Assembly: GCA_015655015.1 (NCBI GenBank)
Contig: JAATFV010000213.1
Span: 1 to 50,844, forward strand
DNA: 50,844 nt
Direction: 5' to 3'
Origin: Chitinophagales bacterium
Lineage (GTDB): Bacteria; Bacteroidota; Bacteroidia; Chitinophagales; Chitinophagaceae
The position numbers were made by a program, and so were the translations under genes. Below are positions 25,298 through 32,801 of the stretch, piece after piece (positions within the stretch are counted from its first letter, which is position 1; each line of letters begins with the position of its first letter). Under the pieces are notes generated by a model, which was not told where the DNA came from, made no database searches, and saw only the letters and a list, made by a program, of their open reading frames with translations.

Positions 25298-26293
25298 GTG
25301 GCTACCAAGTTTTCAAAAGAGACCTACCTGTACTGGTATGAACTAATGCAGCTCATCCGCCAGTTTGAGCTAATGGCAGAAGAAAAGTATAAAATGGATG
25401 GCAAGATCCGGGGATTTTTTCATGCCTATGTAGGGCAGGAAGCGATAGCTGCCGGCTGTATGACCGCCACCAGGCCCGATGATCCCTTTATTACCGCCTA
25501 TCGCGACCACGGTCTGGCCCTGTCCAAAGGAGTCAGCGCCAATGCCTGTATGGCCGAATTATACGGGAAAGCTACCGGCGCCGCGAAAGGGAAGGGGGGG
25601 AGCATGCACTTTTTTGGAGTAGATGTGAAATTCTTCGGAGGGCATGGCATCGTTGGTGCGCAGATCGGAACAGGGGCCGGCCTGGCCTTCGCAGAAAAAT
25701 ATAAGGGCACGGACAATGCGGTGCTCACCTTCTTCGGAGATGGCGCTGCCCGTCAGGGAATGCTGCATGAGATATTCAACCTGGCCATGCTGTGGAAGCT
25801 GCCTGTTGTCTTCATTTGCGAGAACAATCATTACGCCATGGGAACTTCTGTTGAAAGAACTTCCAATGTGGTAGATATCTATAAGCTGGCCGATGCCTAT
25901 GAGATGCCGGCTGATTCCATCGATGGCATGAGCCCGGAAGGCGTGCATGAGAGCATTGCCCGCGCCGTAAAAAGGGCCCGGGAGGGAGCAGGTCCGACCC
26001 TGGTGGAAATCAAGACCTATCGTTATAAAGGCCATTCCATATCTGATCCCCAGAAATACCGTACCAAGGAAGAAGTGGAGGAATACAAGGCAAAAGACCC
26101 CATCCAAACGGTATTGAGCACTATCCTGACGAAGAAATTCGCTACCCAGGAAGAGATAGATGTTATTAATAAAAGGGTTAATGACACCGTAGCGGAAGCG
26201 GTGAAGTTTGCAGAAGAATCTCCCTGGCCGGATGATTCAGAATTATTGAAGGACGTCTATATGGATAAAAACTATCCTTTTATCATCGACTAG
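25298..26293 (+). CDS. pdhA: Pyruvate dehydrogenase E1 component, alpha subunit
   Basis: 331 residues from a GTG start at 25298: family similarity begins at ATKFSKETYLYWYELM, and the 48 codons upstream in the same frame encode the hairpin leader and are not protein-like. Thiamine-diphosphate enzyme; with the beta subunit it decarboxylates pyruvate to feed acetyl-CoA formation. Visible are FHAYVGQEAIAAG, YRDHG, GKGGSMH, the ThDP/Mg motif GDGAARQGMLHE to ENNHYAMGT, and the phosphorylation-loop region YRYKGHSISDPQKYRT. pdhB is not adjacent, as is common in the phylum. Its stop codon lies in the first unit of a 23-bp direct repeat. Confidence 0.95.
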   Translation: MATKFSKETYLYWYELMQLIRQFELMAEEKYKMDGKIRGFFHAYVGQEAIAAGCMTATRPDDPFITAYRDHGLALSKGVSANACMAELYGKATGAAKGKGGSMHFFGVDVKFFGGHGIVGAQIGTGAGLAFAEKYKGTDNAVLTFFGDGAARQGMLHEIFNLAMLWKLPVVFICENNHYAMGTSVERTSNVVDIYKLADAYEMPADSIDGMSPEGVHESIARAVKRAREGAGPTLVEIKTYRYKGHSISDPQKYRTKEEVEEYKAKDPIQTVLSTILTKKFATQEEIDVINKRVNDTVAEAVKFAEESPWPDDSELLKDVYMDKNYPFIID

Positions 26294-26331
26294 TCCGGCT
26301 ATTTATTGTCGACTGGTTCGGCTATGGAGAC
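26286..26331 (+). repeat. 23-bp direct repeat over the pdhA stop codon
   Basis: TCGACTAGTCCGGCTAT at 26286 and TCGACTGGTTCGGCTAT at 26309 share 15 of 17 bases, period 23. The first copy contains the last Asp codon and the TAG of pdhA. Confidence 0.75.
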
Positions 26332-26410
26332 CCATTACCGGCAGTTAAACAGCTCCGGCGCTCAAAAATAAATTTTCTCATACGTAAAAAATAAACGACA
26401 AAAAATCGCC

Positions 26411-27091
26411 ATGTCAGAGATCAAACATCCTGCTCATCTGGAAGAAGAAAAGAACCCGGTAGACCAGCTACAACATTTTTGGGACAGGTGGGGCAAACAG
26501 GCTGGTTACGCCTTGCTGGCAATCGTCCTGGTAGTGGGGGGATGGTTCGCCTATAGGAACCTGGTCAGCGAGCCCAATGAAAAGAAGGCAGTCGAAGCCA
26601 TGTTCCGGGCTGAAGAATATTATCGTATGGATTCGGCCAGGCTGGCCCTGAACGGAGACAATGTAAACGCCGGTTTCCTCAAGATCCTGTCAAAATACAG
26701 CGGTACAAAAGCTGCTAACCTGGCCGCTTTTTATGCGGGCAGCTGTTACCTGAAAATGGGCGATTATAACAATGCCGTAAAGTATCTGAAAGACTTCTCC
26801 ACTTCTGTAAAACAGCTGCAGGGCAGGGCTTATGGATTACTGGCTGACGCCTATTCCGAGCTGAACAAGAAAGAGGAAGCGGCCGAAGAATATAAAAAAG
26901 CGGGAACCTATTTCGAAAAAGACGAACTGTTCTCCCCGGAATATCTATTCCGCTCCGGTTATCTGTATGAGAGCATGGGTAAGACACAGGACGCTATTTC
27001 CATGTACAAGATCATTAAGGACAAATATCCTGCTTCCCAGCGAGGGGCCGATATCGATAAGTACCTGGCAAGACTGGGGGTGATCCAATAA
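26411..27091 (+). CDS. Membrane-anchored tetratricopeptide-repeat protein
   Basis: 226 residues. A soluble N-terminus (DQLQHFWDRWGKQ), one membrane helix (about 31-49, AGYALLAIVLVVGGWFAY), then a periplasmic helical-repeat domain with TPR pairs: AAFYAGSCYLKMGDYNNAVKYL, GLLADAYSELNKKEEAAEEY, FRSGYLYESMGKTQDAISMY. The layout resembles YfgM-type proteins that help in envelope protein folding, but the similarity is only architectural. The gene is followed at 30 bp by ribH and probably shares its transcript. Its last four codons and stop are duplicated just downstream. Confidence 0.85.
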   Translation: MSEIKHPAHLEEEKNPVDQLQHFWDRWGKQAGYALLAIVLVVGGWFAYRNLVSEPNEKKAVEAMFRAEEYYRMDSARLALNGDNVNAGFLKILSKYSGTKAANLAAFYAGSCYLKMGDYNNAVKYLKDFSTSVKQLQGRAYGLLADAYSELNKKEEAAEEYKKAGTYFEKDELFSPEYLFRSGYLYESMGKTQDAISMYKIIKDKYPASQRGADIDKYLARLGVIQ

Positions 27092-27106
27092 TAAGGTGAT
27101 CCAATA
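27079..27106 (+). repeat. Duplicated gene end (16-bp period)
   Basis: GTGATCCAATAA occurs twice; the first is the last three codons and the stop of the TPR gene (27080-27091), the second starts 16 bp later. Perfect 12-bp match. Confidence 0.8.
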
Positions 27107-27121
27107 AATAACCCAACACCA

Positions 27122-27637
27122 ATGGCTGAGATCAGCAATAGTAATTTATTACAGACAGGCACAGGCATTCTGAATACTAAGGATGCCTGTGTGGTTATTG
27201 TGCGTACGGAGTGGAATGCACTGATCGTGGATGCGCTGGAAAGCGGTTGCCGGAAGGCTCTTGTACAGGCCGGCGTCAAAAATTGCCAGGTCATTAATGT
27301 CCCCGGCGCTTTTGAGATCCCCTTCGCCATAAAATCTTACTGGGATGTCCACAAGTATAAGGATGATCGTCCCCAGGCATTCATAGCCCTGGGTTGTGTG
27401 CTCCGGGGAGATACGCCTCATTTTGACTACGTCTGTAAGGCGGTAACGGATGGTATCCTCCAGCTGAATCTTTCTTTGCCCATACCCACTATCTTCGGTG
27501 TATTGACGGTGGACAATCAGCAGCAGGCTGATGAAAGGATCGGCGGCCGGCATGGCCATAAAGGGGAAGAAGCCGCGATCACCGCCCTGAAAATGATCTC
27601 TTTGATAAATTCATTTAAACCTTCCACAGCGCCCTGA
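27122..27637 (+). CDS. ribH: 6,7-dimethyl-8-ribityllumazine synthase
   Basis: 171 residues, normal length. It makes lumazine, the penultimate step to riboflavin, in the cytoplasm. Visible are VRTEWNALIVDALESG (substrate-binding Trp), VPGAFEIPFAIK, ALGCVLRGDTPHFDYVC, the FGVLTVDNQQQA strand and GGRHGHKGEEAAITALKM; the His in the GDTPHFDYV block is the family's proton-transfer residue. The stop codon overlaps the start of the LutA-like gene by 4 bp. Confidence 0.97.
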   Translation: MAEISNSNLLQTGTGILNTKDACVVIVRTEWNALIVDALESGCRKALVQAGVKNCQVINVPGAFEIPFAIKSYWDVHKYKDDRPQAFIALGCVLRGDTPHFDYVCKAVTDGILQLNLSLPIPTIFGVLTVDNQQQADERIGGRHGHKGEEAAITALKMISLINSFKPSTAP

Positions 27638-28353
27638 CAGTTCAGCTATTCATACCATGTTTTGTAGATCAGCTCTATCCCCAGACTGCATTCAATATGG
27701 TGAAAGTATTGGAGAAGGCAGGGGTGTCGGTACAATATAATACCAATCAGACCTGCTGCGGCCAGCCCGCCTTTAATGCCGGATTTCGGGATGAGGCCCG
27801 GGATGTATGCTCCAAGTTCATAAAGGATTTCTCCGGTACAGATTATATCGTAGCTCCCAGCGCCTCCTGCGTGGGATTTGTGCGGAACTATTATTCAACG
27901 ATGTTCGCTAACTCCTCTCTCCATAACGACGTAAAGGACATTCAAAAAAGGATCTTCGAATTCTCCGATTTCCTGGTCAATGTACTGGGTGTCGAAGATA
28001 TCGGGGCTACGCTGCACGGAAAGGCTACCTATCATGATTCCTGCGCCGCGTTACGGGAATGTAAGATCAAAGAGGAGCCCCGTAAGCTGCTGGCCAGGGT
28101 AAAAGGCCTGGAATTGCTGGAAATGAACGATGTGGAGACCTGTTGTGGCTTCGGCGGCAGCTTTGCCGTGAAATTCGAGTCCATCTCCATCGCCATGGCT
28201 GATCAGAAGGTGAATAATGCGCTCCAGACAGGAGCCGATTATATCATTTCCACCGATCTTTCCTGCCTCATGCACCTGGATGGCTATATCCGGCATAAGG
28301 GCTACTCCATCAAGACCATGCACATCGCCGATGTTCTGGCGAACAGTTTATAA
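27634..28353 (+). CDS. LutA/YkgE-type cysteine-rich (Fe-S)-binding protein, CTG start
   Basis: 239 residues if translation starts at CTG 27634, in the arrangement CTGA over the ribH stop. An ATG appears only at 27697 and would remove VQLFIPCFVDQLYPQTA, a conserved family start holding the first Cys. No ATG, GTG or TTG is available between the preceding in-frame stop (TAA) and that block. Two CCG domains: TCCGQPAFNAG near residue 42 and TCCGFGGSFAV near 170, with further Cys in PSASCVGF and HDSCAALRECK. In Bacillus LutA works with LutB and LutC in lactate oxidation; the partners are not visible here. Start codon choice is inference, family assignment firm. Confidence 0.85.
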   Translation: MTVQLFIPCFVDQLYPQTAFNMVKVLEKAGVSVQYNTNQTCCGQPAFNAGFRDEARDVCSKFIKDFSGTDYIVAPSASCVGFVRNYYSTMFANSSLHNDVKDIQKRIFEFSDFLVNVLGVEDIGATLHGKATYHDSCAALRECKIKEEPRKLLARVKGLELLEMNDVETCCGFGGSFAVKFESISIAMADQKVNNALQTGADYIISTDLSCLMHLDGYIRHKGYSIKTMHIADVLANSL

Positions 28354-28361
28354 AATGTCTG

Positions 28362-28532
28362 TTATCTTTCAAAATATTTAGGGATCTCCAATTTATCCAG
28401 CTCAAAATACTTCCGCACACTCAATTGCCTGCGCCGGCTTTCCGCACTGTCCGATTTCTCTAATTTATCCAACAGCTGCATTTCAATCACATGCTGAACT
28501 ATGAACTGCCGGTAGACAGCGTCAGCCTCACA
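28362..28532 (-). pseudogene. Remnant of the 3' end of a gene
   Basis: A 56-codon frame on the minus strand is bounded upstream by a TGA and has no good start; it ends in TAA at 28362. Its product (ADAVYRQFIVQHVIEMQLLDK, with LEIPKYFER at the end) is helical, charged and protein-like. It is probably the tail of a deleted gene; family not recognised. The rest of the gap to 28939 holds hairpins, listed separately. Confidence 0.4.
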
Positions 28533-28544
28533 TCAGGTATGTAC

Positions 28545-28589
28545 AAAAAAATAAGACCACCCAATGCACCGTAGTGATCGGATGGTCTT
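28545..28589 (-). terminator. Minus-strand terminator
   Basis: On the minus strand AAGACCATCC and a matching GGGTGGTCTT (one G-T pair) enclose a 17-nt loop and are followed by ATTTTTTTG. No annotated minus-strand gene lies directly upstream, so it would end a non-coding transcript or one from the structured region at 28608-28739. Confidence 0.6.
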
Positions 28590-28607
28590 GACCCTTAAAA
28601 CAACCTG

Positions 28608-28739
28608 TCGCAAGCGTTAAATAGGGTAAAACCAGGCCTCGTATAATACTTACGTAAGACGGTAAACTTTAGATTTCTTTTTCTAAAAAAAAAGCAACTT
28701 TTTTTCAAAAGCTGCTTTCTTAATTACCCTCGCTTGCGA
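28608..28739 (-). ncRNA. Candidate structured RNA or palindromic element
   Basis: TCGCAAGCG (28608-28616) and AGGGTAA (28623-28629) pair with TTACCCT (28724-28730) and CGCTTGCGA (28731-28739): a 16-bp stem with a 6-nt bulge closing a 94-nt interior. Inside, 28691-28718 forms a 12-bp hairpin which is fully paired (with a G-U) only as minus-strand RNA and is followed there by nine U, the form of an intrinsic terminator. The nesting of a terminator in a closed stem suggests either a small RNA with alternative structures or a non-autonomous mobile element. No known RNA family recognised. Confidence 0.4.
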
Positions 28740-28939
28740 TCACGTGTTGATAATCAATTGACTGGGTAATATGTTGTATTGTTTTTTAACAGATACATAA
28801 TTCGGGATATCTGAGCCGTTACAGGAAATCATCATGAATATATACGGGGGGGCGTTTTGATCCGGATTCACAAATCCCCATTATTTTTCGTTAAAGTTCT
28901 TTAGGACATAATCAGTAATTTCGGCGAAAGATTAATTAT

Positions 28940-29347
28940 ATGGCTTATTGGCTGGTCAAATCGGAACCTTCCGTATACAGTTGGGATCAATTCGTAAAGG
29001 ACAAACAGACTGTCTGGAGCGGGGTCAGGAATTATGCGGCGCGCATTCACCTGCGGGCCATGAAGAAAGGAGAGGAGACTTTATATTATCATAGCAATGA
29101 AGGGATGGAAATAGTGGGCATCGCCAAAGTATCAAAAGAGGCCTACCAGGACCCTACCACAGAGAACGATGCCTGGGTGGCGGTGGATATCAAACCTGTA
29201 AGACATCTGAAGAGTCCGGTCAGCCTTGCCACGATCAAGGCAGACCCGCGGCTGGCCAATATGGCGCTGGTTCGCCTCGGACGTTTGTCCGTACAGCCCG
29301 TTACTGAGGAAGAATGGGCCATAATCATGGAACTGGCCGGGGAGTAG
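28940..29347 (+). CDS. EVE-domain protein
   Basis: 135 residues, nearly all one EVE domain: YWLVKSEPSVYSWDQFVKD at the start, TVWSGVRNYAARIHLRAMKKGEETLYYHS, then GIAKVSKEAY and a final RLSVQPVTEEEW. EVE domains are PUA-like folds that read modified bases in DNA or RNA. The stand-alone form is widespread in bacteria and its target is unsettled. It stands alone, with a strong terminator 86 bp downstream. Confidence 0.93.
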   Translation: MAYWLVKSEPSVYSWDQFVKDKQTVWSGVRNYAARIHLRAMKKGEETLYYHSNEGMEIVGIAKVSKEAYQDPTTENDAWVAVDIKPVRHLKSPVSLATIKADPRLANMALVRLGRLSVQPVTEEEWAIIMELAGE

Positions 29348-29377
29348 GCGGCACCTTCCAACGGGCGCGCACACGCC

Positions 29378-29431
29378 ATTATCTTTTTATATTGGGGCAC
29401 TTCTATTAACTTTTTATACTGGGTTACTTTT
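29378..29431 (+). repeat. 27-bp direct repeat between the EVE gene and its terminator
   Basis: Copies at 29378-29404 and 29405-29431 share ATTA.CTTTTTATA.TGGG..ACTT.T, about 21 of 27 positions. Confidence 0.7.
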
Positions 29432-29432
29432 T

Positions 29433-29473
29433 AAAGGTCCCGGGAATTAACAATAGTTCCCGGGACCTTTTTT
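29433..29473 (+). terminator. Rho-independent terminator of the EVE gene
   Basis: AAAGGTCCCGGGAA, a 10-nt loop and TTCCCGGGACCTTT form a perfect 14-bp stem followed by more T. Confidence 0.93.
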
Positions 29474-29535
29474 TGTCTTTTATGTAATAACCATATTCCT
29501 GCATCTAAGCAGGTAACCATCCAAAAAATACCAAC

Positions 29536-30567
29536 ATGCGATCCCTGTCATTAACAATGCCGGCAGCATTGCTGCTGCTGCTATGCCTTTCCTGTAACTC
29601 CGGCAATCAAAAGGCCGGGCTCTTATCCAGAAAAATGGAAGACCAATCGTTGACATCTTCTGCTCCAACAGTTGATAAGGAAGCTAACAAAGAATTTAAA
29701 TCAACAATGGCCGCCGATTCTACCTCTACCGGTACTATAGGTATTGCTGCGCCAGAACAGGAAGAGGAACAGTCTCCCCCGAAATCCCCCACAGGCCAGC
29801 ATTCTGCTCAGTCCTCTGCTAATGCGCAGCAGACAGCTCCGGCCAATCCTGACTGGGATAAGAAGATCGTGAAGACCGCCAATCTAAACCTGGAAGTAAA
29901 GAATTACCGATCTTTTAACGACCTACTGCATCGAACCGTAAAACAGTCCGGAGGATATATAGCCCAGGAAGAACAAAATGAATCGGAGTATAAAATTGAG
30001 AATACGGTGACGATAAAAGTTCCGGTGGCTCAATTTGACGAAACCCTGTCGCAGCTTGCTTCCGATAGCAGCAAGCTCCTCGAAAAAAAGATAAACGCAG
30101 AAGATGTTTCCATGCAGATAGTCGATACCAGGTCCCGGCTGGAGACAAAAAAAGAAGTGCGTGAGCGCTACCTCGAACTCTTGAAACAAGCCCGGAACAT
30201 GAAGGAGATCCTGACCGTCCAGAATGAGATCAACGATATACAGGAGCAAATGGAAGGCGCTGCAGGAAGGATCGCTTACCTGAGTCATTCTGCGGCTTTC
30301 AGCACGATAAACCTGCGTTTCTACCAGGTATTGGATGCAGGCGCCGTTAACGAACCTGCTCCTTCTTTCCTGTATAAAATAAAGGGGGCGTTCGCCGAAG
30401 GCTGGAACTGGATCAGCGCCCTGTTGCTGGGATTGATCAGCTTATGGCCTTTATGGATCGCTGCAGGACTGGCCTGGAAGATATTCTGGAAAGGAAGGGC
30501 CTCTTACCTCCGGGCGAAGCCGGATGCCCGGCTATCCGGCACGGCGGCTGATTTGCCAAAAGAATAG
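29536..30567 (+). CDS. DUF4349 lipoprotein
   Basis: 343 residues. Lipoprotein signal ending at Cys20 (CLSC), then a long disordered, Ser/Gln/Pro-rich linker to about residue 105, the DUF4349 domain (about 108-265: KKIVKTANLNLEVKNYRSF, GGYIAQEEQNE, VTIKVPVAQFDETLSQL, a coiled-coil around SRLETKKEVRERYLELL...ILTVQNEINDIQEQMEG), a membrane helix (about 295-320) and a short basic tail. The family is envelope-located and of unknown function. It probably heads a transcript with cobB, 59 bp downstream. Confidence 0.88.
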   Translation: MRSLSLTMPAALLLLLCLSCNSGNQKAGLLSRKMEDQSLTSSAPTVDKEANKEFKSTMAADSTSTGTIGIAAPEQEEEQSPPKSPTGQHSAQSSANAQQTAPANPDWDKKIVKTANLNLEVKNYRSFNDLLHRTVKQSGGYIAQEEQNESEYKIENTVTIKVPVAQFDETLSQLASDSSKLLEKKINAEDVSMQIVDTRSRLETKKEVRERYLELLKQARNMKEILTVQNEINDIQEQMEGAAGRIAYLSHSAAFSTINLRFYQVLDAGAVNEPAPSFLYKIKGAFAEGWNWISALLLGLISLWPLWIAAGLAWKIFWKGRASYLRAKPDARLSGTAADLPKE

Positions 30568-30626
30568 TCAGGCGGGTGATGTGAAGAGTTTTATTTATTT
30601 TGCAGAGACATAATCAATCAGATCAT

Positions 30627-31331
30627 ATGAGCACCATTCCCTATAAGAAAAAACTGGTTGTACTTACCGGCGCCGGCATCAGCGCCGAAAGCGGCCTGAA
30701 GACCTTCCGGGACAGCGATGGGTTATGGGAAGGATACGAGGTAACGGAAGTGGCCACTCCGCGGGGCTGGAAGAAGGATCCCGGACTGGTGCTTGACTTT
30801 TATAATATGCGCCGCCGGGATGTGGGACAGGCAAACCCCAATGCTGCTCACGTTGGATTGGCGGAACTGGAAAAGGATTTCGACGTCCAGATCATTACCC
30901 AGAATATCGACGATCTGCATGAAAGAGCAGGGAGTACGAAAGTCCTGCATCTGCATGGGGAAATTTTTAAAATGCGCAGCGAGGCCGATGAATCTCTTAT
31001 TTATGAGATCAGAGAGGATATCGGTTTGGGGCAGCTGGCGGATGATGGCGCCCAGCTGCGTCCCCATATCGTATGGTTTGAAGAGGCTGTGCCCATGATA
31101 GGAGAGGCCATTCCCCTGGTAAGGGCCGCAGACATCTTCGTGGTAGTAGGGACTTCCCTGGTGGTATATCCCGCTGCAAGCCTGATCGATTATGCGCACC
31201 GGGGTATTCCTACATTCATCGTGGATAAGAAGATCCCTTATACGCCGCCTATTTACAATTTGACCGCCATTGAGCAGCCGGCGTCCCTGGGTGTGAAGGA
31301 GCTGCAGGAGAAGCTGGCTTTGCTGCGCTGA
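30627..31331 (+). CDS. cobB: Sir2-family NAD-dependent protein deacylase, class III type
   Basis: 234 residues from the ATG at 30627 (a TTG nine codons upstream is unlikely). It removes acyl groups from lysines with NAD. Visible are the NAD site TGAGISAESGLKTFRD, TQNIDDLHERAG, catalytic H110 in LHLHGE, and VVGTSLVVYPAASL. Y59 and R62 (FYNMRRR) are the pair that favours succinyl/malonyl-lysine in class III sirtuins. The four Zn-binding Cys are absent: the segment between HGEIFKMRS and RPHIVWF contains no Cys, as is usual in Bacteroidota CobB. Cytoplasmic. Confidence 0.93.
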   Translation: MSTIPYKKKLVVLTGAGISAESGLKTFRDSDGLWEGYEVTEVATPRGWKKDPGLVLDFYNMRRRDVGQANPNAAHVGLAELEKDFDVQIITQNIDDLHERAGSTKVLHLHGEIFKMRSEADESLIYEIREDIGLGQLADDGAQLRPHIVWFEEAVPMIGEAIPLVRAADIFVVVGTSLVVYPAASLIDYAHRGIPTFIVDKKIPYTPPIYNLTAIEQPASLGVKELQEKLALLR

Positions 31332-31337
31332 GAAGGA

Positions 31338-31359
31338 CCGGCCGGAGCCCGCCGGCCGG
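31338..31359. other. GC-rich inverted repeat after cobB
   Basis: CCGGCCGG, 6 nt, CCGGCCGG, 6 bp after the cobB stop. Very stable, but not followed by T, so it is a weak terminator candidate or an RNA-stabilising 3' structure. Confidence 0.5.
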
Positions 31360-31412
31360 GCGGCGGCATATTTAGGCTTTTCCTAACAAAGAGTTATTTA
31401 ACATTGCACCAA

Positions 31413-32759
31413 ATGGCGCTAATCAGAAAGATCTTACTATCACTCGGCCTGTTCTTCGTGGTGCACAACTCTTTTTCCCAGCTATTTCAAACATCGCAGC
31501 CTGTTCAGCAGCTGATAGATTATTCAAAAAGGAATACGCCCGCGGGATATAGTCCCCGTCTCAACATACTGACACTCACACCCAAAGGGAATTTACATTA
31601 TCTTTTTCCTTTCTACCATGCGTTCAGGGATGAGGAAAAATTCAAAAAGATCTATTCTGAAAAAGGATATTACGATGAGCTGAGCCAGTATTTTTCCTTT
31701 GTGGGGGATTACCGGACATCCCAGCAATACCTGGTGAAAAGCTTTGACAGCGTCGATGATGCCAACCGGCGGAAAGTATTCAGAATGGTGGAGGGGATTA
31801 AGAGTGTAGAGCATGTCGATGCCCGCCGTTATATCAATTACCTGGCAAGAGTAAGGAATAGCCGGGTGATCATGCTCAATGAGGCTTATGCCAAACCGCT
31901 GCACCGGGCCTTTGCCCTGTCCCTGTTAAGCGACCTGTACCGCCAGGGATTTCGCTACCTGGCAATGGAAATGCTGAATAACTTTTCCAACCACACCCTG
32001 ACCAGGCTTACCTTGCATACGGGCTATTATACGGCCGAGCCGGTAGCCGGTGAGCTGGTACGGACCGCTATTGCGATGGGGTATACCCTGGTATCCTATG
32101 AAGACACGGCTGCCTCTGCACATACTATCGGCCAGCGGGACTCTATCCGGGCGCAGAATATTTACAAGGTCTTTCAGCAGGATACAGCCGCCAGGATCCT
32201 GGTATATGCTTCGTATGCGCATATCAGTAAAAAGATCTCCCCGGATGGTTATATTCCCATGGGACTGGCTTTCAAAAATGTGTCAGGCATCGACCCTGTC
32301 ACCATCGATCAGACGGATATGTCGGAAGAGAGCAATTTCGGATATGGCCGTGTATTTTACCAGGCTTATCTGCAAAAGTACCCGTTAAAATCGCCCTCGA
32401 TCGCCCTGATCAATAACGAGCCGGTGAATGTTACCAACAATGACCTGTATGATCTTTCTGTCATTCATCCTCCTGTCAGCTACCAGGATGGAAGACCGAC
32501 CTGGCTGACCCTGGGAGGAGCGCGGCAGGCATTTTATTTGAAACCGCCTTCCATCGGCACCTACCTGGTACAGGCTTATTACCAGGACGAAATAGAAGGT
32601 AACGGAAACAAACCCTGGCAGCTGGTGCCTGCAGACCAGACCTATATTCCAGGCGGCAAGAAGACTTACCTGCTCTACCTGAAAAAAGGAAAGTATATGG
32701 TCATTTACCGGGATATCGATTATCATATCCTGAATACGTTGAATATCGAGGTCAATTAG
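31413..32759 (+). CDS. Secreted protein with an EreA/ChaN-like domain
   Basis: 448 residues from the ATG at 31413. Signal peptide to about residue 24 (NSFSQL). The middle part has the layout of the EreA/ChaN/TIKI superfamily: RVIMLNEAYAKPLHRAFALSLLSDLYRQGFRYLAMEML (Glu after N, His in KPLHRAF), then RILVYASYAHISK as the second His strand. This is the same fold class as the TraB/GumN protein at 16 kb. The C-terminal 120 residues form a beta-rich domain (GTYLVQAYYQDE, YLLYLKKGKYMVIYRD). Erythromycin-esterase activity should not be assumed; the sequence is far from the resistance enzymes. Role unknown. Confidence 0.65.
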   Translation: MALIRKILLSLGLFFVVHNSFSQLFQTSQPVQQLIDYSKRNTPAGYSPRLNILTLTPKGNLHYLFPFYHAFRDEEKFKKIYSEKGYYDELSQYFSFVGDYRTSQQYLVKSFDSVDDANRRKVFRMVEGIKSVEHVDARRYINYLARVRNSRVIMLNEAYAKPLHRAFALSLLSDLYRQGFRYLAMEMLNNFSNHTLTRLTLHTGYYTAEPVAGELVRTAIAMGYTLVSYEDTAASAHTIGQRDSIRAQNIYKVFQQDTAARILVYASYAHISKKISPDGYIPMGLAFKNVSGIDPVTIDQTDMSEESNFGYGRVFYQAYLQKYPLKSPSIALINNEPVNVTNNDLYDLSVIHPPVSYQDGRPTWLTLGGARQAFYLKPPSIGTYLVQAYYQDEIEGNGNKPWQLVPADQTYIPGGKKTYLLYLKKGKYMVIYRDIDYHILNTLNIEVN

Positions 32760-32801
32760 CGGAATATCGGATCCGCTTCAGCCGGTCCTTCCAGGGATTA
32801 G

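Noticed and set aside
28608..28739. tmRNA or 6S RNA
   Set aside because: No tRNA-like ends or tag frame, and the stem pattern does not match 6S RNA as far as I can judge by eye.
31413..32759. Erythromycin esterase resistance gene
   Set aside because: Only the fold pattern is shared; resemblance is too weak to claim resistance.
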